From assembly GCA_963576565.1 (NCBI GenBank), contig OY755039.1, positions 83,602,955-83,666,954 of the forward strand: a stretch of DNA of 64,000 nucleotides, read 5' to 3'. This DNA is from Aspidapion aeneum. Its lineage: Eukaryota; Arthropoda; Insecta; Coleoptera; Brentidae. Below the pieces are notes generated by a model. That model was not told where the DNA came from, made no database searches, and was given only the letters and a program-made list of their open reading frames with translations. The translations under genes and the position numbers were made by a program. Below are positions 55,307 through 64,000 of this stretch, piece after piece. How positions within the stretch are numbered: the stretch's first letter is position 1; each line of letters starts with the position of its first letter.

Positions 55307-55453
55307 TGTCCTTTAAGTGGTGTGTACTGCCTCAGTGATCGAATACTAGCATAAAAACACCTGAAAACTATTTATTCATAGCAGTAAAAGAACGGAAAAA
55401 GTGGCTAGAACTTGCTCGAAGAAACTTTACATTTGTGAAGATCACTTTGATGT
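55307..55453 (+). pseudogene. THAP-domain exon with a zinc-ligand stop
   Basis: The ATG at 55307 starts MSFKWCVLPQ, then TGA, then SNTSIKTPENYLF and KKWLELARRN. A CEDHFDV-like end follows in a shifted frame, just before a GTGAGT donor near 55451. This is the C2CH THAP DNA-binding domain found at the N-terminus of P-like transposases and host THAP proteins. The TGA stands where the second zinc-binding Cys belongs, and a frameshift follows, so the exon is dead. Downstream partners were not identified; a 67-residue frame at 55778-55981 could be a later piece but shows no motif. Confidence 0.7.
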
Positions 55454-56256
55454 GAGTATAACTAAATTGTTTCTATTAATTTTTCTCACGTTCTCTATAC
55501 TATATGTAACTATTTCGTAAATGACGATGAAATTTTTGAGGGTATGTTTATTACAAGGGGTGAACAACTATAATAGACAGAAAGGTGTACAAATTTTTAG
55601 GCAGTGCTAGGCAGTTATTAGGCAGGACTAGGGAGTACGTTTAATGGTTAAAATAATAATGATTGGGTATTTAATTAAATCTATTGTAAGTGGCATATTA
55701 AACAAAAAAACAATACATATAACCTAACCTCCAAATCTTAATGAGTAGAAGTAGGCGAAGAATATTGTAAAAAAACTTTGAGTTATATACAAAAACACTC
55801 ATCGAATAGTTACATCAAAATTTTAACGTTTCTGAATTCCGCAGAACAAAAATCACTGTTGTTGGCAAAGAAGTCTGCCACCATAAAGGAATTAAGCATT
55901 GGCAAGTTAGAGCTATCGGCTTTGGAGAATCCGATTTCCATTGAAAATATTTTTATAAGCAAAACACAAAATAAAATCTAATTTAGAGCGATAATTCGCA
56001 CTTTAAACCAAAGCAAACATTATCATCCATAAGAAAATAACACAGAAAATAGGTTCGTTCGAGGCGTTTACTGTTTTGTGACGTCACTCGCAGCTGATTG
56101 GTAGACCGCCTGTTTTAAATCACGTGGCTAATTGTTTTAATTCAATGAATTTATTTAATTAAAAGAACTATGAATTTGAGAAAAAATTAAACAAAAAAGA
56201 TTGTTTTTAGCATTCCCGAGACCTAAAGAGATATCTAAAAATAAATATATATTTAT
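55454..56256. other. No gene recognised
   Basis: AT-rich remainder of the THAP-containing region. No supported coding exon. Confidence 0.4.
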
Positions 56257-56395
56257 TAGCTCACACATATACTATACTATACTAGTGTGAGCTATGGTGA
56301 TCCTAATTTTTTCGAGAAAAAAAAAGTTGCTCCGATTTCAAAATTTTTTATATATCTTTGCGTTTCAGATGATTTTGAAACTTTTTTGTTGCGCC

Positions 56396-56449
<54 letters not shown>

Positions 56450-56881
56450 ATGTCTGTCTGTCTGTCTGTATGTCTGTAACGACCAACGCGCATAACTCAA
56501 AAACCGCTTGGCCGATTTTAATGAAATTTGGTACCTAGGCTGGGTCTTGGGTCGAGATGGTCCCATTTAAAAATGAACAAAATCCACCGAACAGAAATCA
56601 AATAAAAGGGTGGGGGTAGATTTTAAAAATTAGAGTTTAAGTGAAAATATGGCGTGTGTGATATCAAACGAAAGGTAATTGAGTCCGGACTTTAACAAAA
56701 TACATTTTAGTTTTTGTTTTTTTGTAAGGGTGGGGGTAGATTTCAAAAATTTGAGTTTAAGTCAAAACATGGCTTGTGTGGTATCAAACAGGTAATTTAG
56801 TCTGGAGTTAAATAAAATATATTTCAGTTTTAGTTATATTAGCTCACACGTACACTATAACTATAGTACCTAGTGTGAGCT
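56257..56881. repeat. CTGT-containing repeat element
   Basis: A module TTAGCTCACAC...GTGTGAGCT, itself an inverted repeat, occurs at 56257-56293 and again at 56839-56881, bounding about 580 bp. Inside are a (CTGT)n microsatellite (56396-56479), the core GATTTTAATGAAATTTGGTA and two copies of GGGTGGGGGTAGA about 120 bp apart. Open frames over the CTGT run are artefacts. Confidence 0.75.
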
Positions 56882-57855
56882 TAGGGGCCCATATATTGGC
56901 AGAGTATTTTTTACTGCTGTCAAACACCCTATTAAATTGAAAACGAAAACAATGCTTTAATTAAAAAACCTTTTTTTACCAATTTAATTTATTTTTTCGC
57001 ACAGGATTAAGTGCGCATATGCAATTCTGGAACAAAAGCGAGGGGAAAGGTGGAACGGTGACCGTAAATAAACACACGGGAGAAAAGCGAAAATGAAATA
57101 TTCGACAAGAAAAAACGCTACACAGAAACATGCGCGCGCGTAGTAAAGCGCACACTAAAAAGGGCGCAAAGAAAAATGCACATATAGTTAAACAGCACAC
57201 AGGGAAACCAAACAAAGAAAAATTTTGAAGTAAGAAAAAATCATAATAAAATAAATGTAAGACTTTAGATTTAGAATGGTACCTACTGTTACAGCTTACC
57301 TGATCATCTTAATTTTGCTCATCAACAAAATGTCGGATCATAGGGCAACTTTCTCGAAAAACAGAGCATCAAAGTTGGCGATTTTTACACTTTCTTGATT
57401 ATAACTTTTTGAAAAGAGATTATTCAAAAATTATGCGGTCAATTTTTTTCAGGAAAAACAATTTTTTTGGAACAAACTTTTATAATGCTATATTAAACGC
57501 AATGTTTTTTTGATATTTTTTGTTAAAAAAAATAAATCTTTACGGATATTATTAAAATATTATTGATAATTTTTTTTAAAGTTTTTAAATTTGTTATGGT
57601 TTTGTTCAGAGCCTATCTTCTTAACTTGTAATTTTATCAAAAAATGAAATAATACATTTTTGGAACACAATTAAAGCTAAGTATTTATTTGGTTCTGATA
57701 AATTTGCTATTTTTTTGTAAATTAACCTTTTTTCTCCCACTAATCTAACTTTAAAAATCCTAAATCTTAAAAACACATGTGTGTCGATCGAGCACCATGT
57801 TATACAAATTTTATATCAGAAATAACCTCCTCTATCACCTGCTGTACAATGGCTC

Positions 57856-57857
<2 letters not shown>
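56882..57857. other. No gene recognised
   Basis: AT-rich sequence with a purine-rich stretch at 57000-57240. No supported gene. Confidence 0.4.

Positions 57858-57937
<80 letters not shown>
57858..57937. repeat. (TA)n microsatellite
   Basis: About 80 bases of alternating TA with one TACATA interruption near 57903. Confidence 0.95.
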
Positions 57938-57939
<2 letters not shown>

Positions 57940-60140
57940 CTTTAAAAAATTTGGTATCTTAAAAATATTTGAAAATTTTTTAGAATTTTGAAAATATTTT
58001 AATTATTTTTAGTCAGTCATAAAGACTTGAAATATTATCAAAATATTTTTTGATTTGAATTCGTGGGTTAGAGGACTGGACAACAATGAAACTACCAGAT
58101 TTATTTATATATTTTAATATCTTTGAAATTTTTTGGAAATTTTCCTAACTATAAATAAAATGGTAAAGTCGTAGGTAATATTTGCACAGGCACATAAAAT
58201 ACACCTTGACTGTTTTACACGCGGCTTCTTGTTTATCACACTGCTTGGTCTTATAAAATATGCTTATATGGTACACTCACGGTTGTACCACCAGCTTTAA
58301 AAAAGCTATGATTTTAATTTTAAATATGCTGTGCATGCAAGTACTGAAAAATAATGGAATTTCCTTCGACAGGTCGCCGGTTTGGCTTTACAAGCACATT
58401 TAAAAATAATTGTCGGTATTGACGATTGTAAATGGAAAGTTACGATACATATGGAATTTTATATGAAAAGGCACCTACCTCGGACTCTCTTGCGGCTCCA
58501 GTCAACGTTTAAACGTCCAGTTTTTCACCTCAAAATTCACTTTTTTGGGAACGTGATTTTTCTAGTGTCTTGTTGTGATGGTGGTTGTTTGCGCACTCTC
58601 GCGGCGCTGCTTGTCCTCGCACGTGTGCGGTGCCGTAAAAACCCATATGCATATTTAAGAGCGCGAAAATTTAAATTATTTTAAACGCGCAGAAAAGGAA
58701 AAGAAAATGAAAAATAGGAAATTCATTGCTTGCACCAACATATGCCTTTGGTCGAAAATCAAGAAAAATCGACAGGATACCGAATTTGAAACACGTGGCA
58801 AAAAATAAATGCCATGCAAGCACCTCTCTCTTTCTTTCACACAACAGCCGTTGAAGCACAGATCGATATGACGCAAACGTCAAACGACATTATGTTTAGT
58901 TCCAATTATTCCTTATGTCCATAGAGGGGCGCCCTTAGTGTTGCGAATTTCCGAATGACACTTTCACCATGTAAATCCCGGTTAAGATTTTACGTTGACC
59001 GGAAACAAGCAAAAAGAAAAAGATTAGCACCGGGAAAAAGAGCACGCGGAAAAAAACGTACACATAGTTTTAAGAACTTTGGTTACTGTGCGCTTTTTCC
59101 CTGTGCGCCTATTTTTGGGGTTCGGTTTTACGCTTCCTTTTTTTTAGAAAAATATTTTTAAAAATATATTTTAAATTTCTCGCTACTTACAGATTCTTCC
59201 AACTGTGACAGTGGACTGATGGCTCTTTTGTTGTAAAGTTTTCTGCGTCTTTCGAAATTACTGTTATTAGCACTCAAACTTCAAAAATAATTTGAAGAAG
59301 CTCGTTCACACTTGTAACACAGATAGCACATTATCTATTTTAAAGTCATAAAGATCGTCGTTTTCAAAATATTTAAAGAACTAGGTGGATATCAAGGTTA
59401 AAAACAAACAGATCTTTTTTCAATATATTAAATATTACTAAAAACTATATAAATAAAAATCATATGTGCCAAAAAGAAATGGAAAATACTGTGAGAGGTG
59501 TAGAGGCAACGCGAGAGATTCGAACCACTTTGGCCAAAATCATAGATAACTTTTAGTAGAATTGAACTATCAAAAAAGAATTAGCGTCGTAGAAAACAAA
59601 TACCTGTAGATCTAATATGATATAAAAAATCTATTTTTAAGTAGTCTTATGATATCTAGATAAAAGGTAAAAATGATCAAAAATTATTTAAAGAGTTGAA
59701 ACCAAAATGTTACCTGCAAAAGAAATGTCGTTTTCACCAACGGCAACGCCTGTGCCAAGAGTTAGTGTCAAAAAAGGATTTTTATACGACTGTCTGGTAA
59801 AAGGGGGTTTTGCGCACGGAGAACACGATCTGAAAATGGCATTTTGCGCACGCTGTGTGCAAAACGTTTTTCACACGCTTATGTCATTTTTGCGCACGCC
59901 TATGTCATTTCTGCATACGGGTCTCCCGTCATTGTGATTTTTGTTGTTGTCACCCATCAATATAAGTTGGCTTAGTTCCGTAGCAACCGTCACTGCTCGT
60001 ATGTTTTGTTGATTAGATACGTCAAAAAATTGTTGAATTTTTAAAGTTTTGTTGTAAAAATGTCGGAAATAAAAACAAGTTAAATTAAAATTTGATTTTT
60101 CTTTCTTTATTAGCAGTCGTATAAAAAATATTGTAAAAAA
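57938..60140. other. No gene recognised
   Basis: Mixed sequence with GC-richer patches around 58550-58650 and 59700-59940; the latter repeats GCGCAC/TGTGCGCA words. The frames at 58382-58684 and 59707-59937 have no recognisable domains and are not called. Confidence 0.4.
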
Positions 60141-60245
60141 CTCGTTTGAAAACCTCTTTGCACACTCCCTCGACTTGTAGACCTCGCTTTCGGCTCGGTC
60201 TACCAAACTGTCTCGATCGTGTGCAAAGAGTCGTTTTCAAACCTT
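60141..60245. repeat. Small palindromic element
   Basis: Imperfect inverted repeat with CTCTTTGCACAC on the left and GTGTGCAAAGAG on the right, and an inner GTAGACC/GGTCTAC pair. It resembles a short MITE. No coding capacity. Confidence 0.6.
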
Positions 60246-60646
60246 GTTGTTTAAATAACTATTTCTTTAAAATCAAAATAAATTTTACCTATCACCAATA
60301 TCCAAACCTTGGTAAATATCAAGATTCACCAGCTAATGTCAACAATTACTACCCTTTTATTTTATCAATATTGGTGGAACAATTTATCAATGAATATTTA
60401 GTAAATTTGTAGGTTATTTTAAGAAAAAGCTGCAAAAAGGGTATAATTTTGACCTTCCTAGCCCGTGTAGCAATGGCTAGAGAAGGTGTTAGTTTCGACG
60501 AAAATTTTTTTTTGAGATAATGCCAAAAATTTATTATTTGGGTGTATTTTGACCTATCTTAGCAATATCGTCGTGATGTCTGTCTGTGTGTGTGTTTGTG
60601 TATATTATTTCTGTTCGTAATACGATACCTCCTAAACGGTCTAGGA

Positions 60647-60765
60647 CAACTGGGCGCCGCCAACTGGGCGCCGCCAACTCGGCGCCGCCAACTGGGCGCC
60701 GGGCCAACTGGGCGCCGGGCCAACTCGGCGCCGCCAACTGGGCGCCGGCCAACTCGGCGCCGGAC
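60647..60765. repeat. GC-rich minisatellite with GGCGCC in each unit
   Basis: Eight tandem units of 14-16 bp, CAACTGGGCGCCGC and variants (CTCGG, GCCGGGC), in otherwise AT-rich DNA. The frames through it (APANSAP-type peptides) are products of the repeat. Confidence 0.95.
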
Positions 60766-60877
60766 TAAAAATTTTTTTTTTGATAAAATGTGTAGATGAA
60801 AAATAAAATATTTTATTTATATAAAAACATCTTTAAAAAAATCCTTTACTAACTAACTATCTATCAAATCTTGTGAA

Positions 60878-62332
60878 GCGTTTTTAACACACTTCCCATT
60901 ATCCGATTTGGATGAAATTTGGTACACACGTAGTGGTCCCATGACAATACAACATTAAGAAAAAAATATCCTACCACCCCTACCCCCACCCCTTCTATAG
61001 AAAAATGTGTTTTTGACACACTTCCCGTTATCCGATTTGGATAAAATTTGGTATACACATAGTGGTCCGATGATAATACAACAATAAGAAAAAAATATCC
61101 TCCCACCTCTACCCCCACCCCCTTTAATAGAAAAAAATTTTTTTGACACACATCCCGTTATCCGATTTGGATGAAATTTGGTATACATATAGTGGTCCGA
61201 TGACAATATAATATTGAAAAAAAAATCCTACCAATCCAACCCCCACCCTCATCTATAGAAAAATGCGTTTTTGACACACTTCCCGTTATCCGATTTGGAT
61301 AAAATTTGGTATACACATAGTGGTCCGATGATAATACAATAATAAGAAAAAAATATCCTCCCACCTCTACCCCCACCCCCTTTAATAGAAAAATGAGTTT
61401 TTGACAAACTTCCCATTATCCGATTTGAATGAAATTTGGTATTTACATAGTGGTCCGATGACAATACAACACTAAAAAAATATATCCTCCCACCCCTACC
61501 CCCACCCCCTTCCATAGAAAAATTTGTTTTTGACACACATCCCGTTATCCGATTTGGATGAAATTTGGTATACATATAGTGATCCGATGACAATACAATA
61601 TTAAGAAAAAAAATATCATCCCACCTCTACCCCCACCCCCTTTAATAGAAAAATGAGTTTTTGACACACTTCCCACTATCCGATTTGGATGAAATTTGGT
61701 ATTCACATAGTGGTCCGATGACAATATAACATTAAAAAATATATATCCTTCCACCCCTACCCCCACCCCCTTCCATAGAAAATGCGTTTTTGACACCCTT
61801 CCCATTATCCGATTTGGATGAAATTTGGTATACATATAGTGATCCGATGACAATACAATATTAGGAAAAAAATATCCTTCCACCTCTACCCCCACCTCCT
61901 TTCATAGAAAAATGAGTTTTTGACACTTCCCATAATCCGATTTGGATGAAATTTGGTATTCACATAGTGGTCCGATGATAATACAACATTAAAAAAAAAT
62001 ATCCTCCCACCCCTACCCCCACCCCCTTCCATAGAAAATGAGTTTTTGACACCCTTCCCATTATCCGATTTGGATGAAATTTGGTATACATATAGTGGTC
62101 CGATGACAATACAACATTGAAAAAAAAAATCCTACCACTCCTACCCCCACCCTCATCTATAGAAAAATGCGTTTTTGATACACTTCCCATTATCCGATTT
62201 GGATGAAATTTGGTATACATATAGTGATCCGATGACAATAAAATATTAAGAAAAAATATCGTCCCACCTCTACCCCCACCCCCTTTTATAGAAAAATGAG
62301 TTTTTGACACACTTCCCATTATCCGATTTAGA
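60878..62332 (-). repeat. ~129-bp satellite array, first orientation
   Basis: About 11 copies of a 129-130-bp unit containing TTATCCGATTTGGATGAAAT, TAGTGGTCCGATGA and CCCACCCCTACCCCCACCCC. Because 129 is 43 codons, minus-strand frames stay open across units (for example HPNRIMGSVSKTHF), but they shift from copy to copy and are not genes. The minus strand carries a G-quadruplex motif in each unit. Confidence 0.95.
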
Positions 62333-63062
62333 TGATTTTTTTTAAAAAGAGTAAAAAATCATGTTCAGCGACGTTAAACACCACAAAGTTCTAAATTTAT
62401 TATAAATCGATCCCTAAGCACTGCAATCTTTCAAGTTTGAGACAAGTCGGTTAGTAAATAAAAAATCTGCCATTTTTGATCCGCCATTTTGATTTTTTAA
62501 GTTTGAGTAAAACATTTTGTTAAATGACTTCAAGCAATGTAATATTTCAAGTTTGAGACAAATCGGTTAGTAAATAAAAAATCTGCCATTTTGGATCCGC
62601 CATTTTGATTTTTTTAAGTTTGAGTAAAAAATTTTCGTAAATGACCTCAAGCATTTTGATTTTTCGATCCGCCATTGTTGTAATAAAAAACGTAAATTGT
62701 AGTATTACCAGGTTACCAAACACTACAACTTCCAAGATTCAACAGTCGACTTAATGGATTTAACTTTACTTAACAAAAACAGATTTCAAATAAATTAGTA
62801 AAAAAATTTTTTTAAGTCACAAGCTTTTATAAAATGCACTAAAAATTAAAAAATAATTTTCTAACATTCTAATATTATCATAATAATAAAAGCGATGGCC
62901 GACTGATGGAAATTTTGAGGATGTTAGCACGATAAGATATCCGCCTCAATTAAATATTACTATTTGCAAGAATCAATCTAGCAGAAAAATGCAGAGGTAA
63001 ATAAATAAAGAAGAGTATATTCTAGATTATAATGAAATCGCTGATCGTAAGTTGTTTGGAAA
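62333..63062. other. Spacer between opposed satellite arrays
   Basis: Contains two direct copies (about 62430-62510 and 62548-62632) of a segment with TTTGAGACAA, CGGTTAGTAAATAAAAAAT and CTGCCATTTTGGATCCGCC-like words. No gene was seen. Confidence 0.6.
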
Positions 63063-64000
63063 CTCATTTTTCTATTGGGGGAAGGAGAGGGTGGGGGTAG
63101 AGGTAGAAATATATTTTTTGTTTGGGCTGTATTGCCATCGGACCTTTATGCATATACCAAATTTTATAAAAGTCATTTGAAGCGAAGTGTGTCAAAAACG
63201 CATTTTTTTATGGAAGGGGGTGGGGGGTAGGGGTGGGAGGACATTTTTTCATTATTGTTGTATTGTTATCGGACCACTATATGTATACCAAATTTCATCC
63301 AAATCGGATAATGGGAAGTGTGTCAAAAACGCATTTTTCTATAGATGAGGGTGGGGGTAGGAGTGGTAGGATTTTTTTTTCAATGTTGTATTGTCATTGG
63401 ACCACTATATGTATACCAAATTTCATCCAAATCGGATAATGGGAAGGGTGTCAAAAACGCATTTTCCATGGAAGGAGGTGGGGGTAGGGGTGGGAGGATA
63501 TTTTTTTAATGTTGTATTGTCATCGGACCACTATGTGAATACCAAATTTCATCCAAATCGGATAACGGGAAGTGTGTCAAAAACACATTTTTCTATAGAA
63601 GGGGTGGGGGTAGGGGTGGGAGGATATTTTTTTTGAATGTTGTATTGTCATCAGACCACTATGTGAATACCAAGTTTCATCCAAATCGGATAATGGGAAG
63701 TGTGTCAAAAACTCATTTTTCTATGAAAGTGGGTGGGGGTAGAGGTGGGAGGATATTTTTTTATTAATATTATATTGTCATCGGATCACTATATGTATAC
63801 CAAATTTCATCCAAATCGGATAACGGGATGTATGTCAAAAACAAATTTTTCTATGGAAGGGGGTGGGGGTAGGGATGGGAGGATATTTTTTTATTATTGT
63901 TGTATTATCATCGGACCACTATGTGTATAACAAATTTTATCCAAATCGGATAACGGGAAGTGTGTCAAAAACACATTTTTCGATAGAAGGGGTGGGGGTA
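63063..64000 (+). repeat. ~129-bp satellite array, opposite orientation
   Basis: About seven copies of the same unit as 60878-62332 but reversed (GGGGGTAGGGGTGGG on the plus strand, then ATCCAAATCGGATAA). The first unit is the most diverged. The array continues past the end of the window. Confidence 0.95.

Noticed and set aside
56287..56566. Five open frames over the CTGT run
   Set aside because: A 4-bp repeat stays open in several frames by composition alone.
60534..60799. Open frames over the GGCGCC minisatellite
   Set aside because: They encode only the repeat on both strands.
60864..63930. Ten or so frames of 65-119 residues in the satellite
   Set aside because: They follow from a period of 43 codons and shift between units.
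60878..64000. CRISPR-like array
   Set aside because: Whole units repeat without unique spacers, and the window is eukaryotic.

Overview
This is an AT-rich eukaryotic nuclear window, most likely from an insect. It holds GT-AG spliceosomal introns, AATAAA polyadenylation signals, a BEL/Pao LTR retrotransposon, a Polinton/Maverick, Penelope-like, P/THAP-like and Tc1-like remnants, LINE 3' ends, a tRNA-derived SINE, foldback elements and satellite arrays. I found no convincing ordinary host gene; nearly every long open frame belongs to mobile or repetitive DNA.

Layout. 1-7.6 kb: a small palindromic MITE (1238-1519, 7-bp target duplication), a decayed Tc1-like transposase (2475-3455), a P/THAP9-like remnant (3780-4500), a 5'-truncated Penelope-like element (5215-6275) and a partial foldback element (6597-7560). 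7.6-15.0 kb: a BEL/Pao retrotransposon on the minus strand with 762-bp LTRs that look identical, a TAAAG target duplication and a tRNA-Tyr primer site, but two in-frame stop codons in gag-pol. 15-33 kb: TE debris, including two more foldback copies, two LINE RT C-termini, a CAGGGTGTCCC-ended TIR element, a 274-bp satellite interrupted by a 3.1-kb element, and a SINE.

32976-50439 is the centrepiece: a 17,464-bp Polinton with 555-bp terminal inverted repeats and a perfect 6-bp target duplication (CCCCTC). It carries protein-primed PolB, chromodomain integrase, A32/FtsK-type packaging ATPase, adenovirus-like protease, double-jelly-roll major capsid, single-jelly-roll minor capsid, a phospholipase A2 protein, pX-like and very basic small core proteins, a DVQGF exonuclease-like protein and a DUF8207-type protein. 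The virion genes form a tight minus-strand block (45101 down to 40463); ATPase, the DUF8207-type gene and integrase form a plus-strand block (45199-48096). PolB (three frameshifts plus a stop), the major capsid gene (one stop) and the DUF8207-type gene (a frameshift) are broken, so this copy is probably not autonomous unless some breaks are assembly errors. Beyond the core set lie genes I do not recognise: a spliced Cys-rich gene at the left end, a spliced 195-aa gene, and a right-end cluster (48254-49741) with a W/YQxLS repeat protein, two tiny zinc-binding proteins and a 106-aa protein. Two of these unknown plus-strand genes share a 17-bp upstream motif at almost the same distance from their ATG. 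This accessory set is the best candidate for something undescribed.

50.4-64 kb: repeats dominate. There is a 1.37-kb foldback element (53352-54716), a THAP exon with a zinc-ligand Cys codon changed to a stop, a CTGT-rich repeat element, a GC-rich GGCGCC minisatellite, and two opposed arrays of a ~129-bp satellite whose every unit holds a strong G-quadruplex motif, running off the window end.
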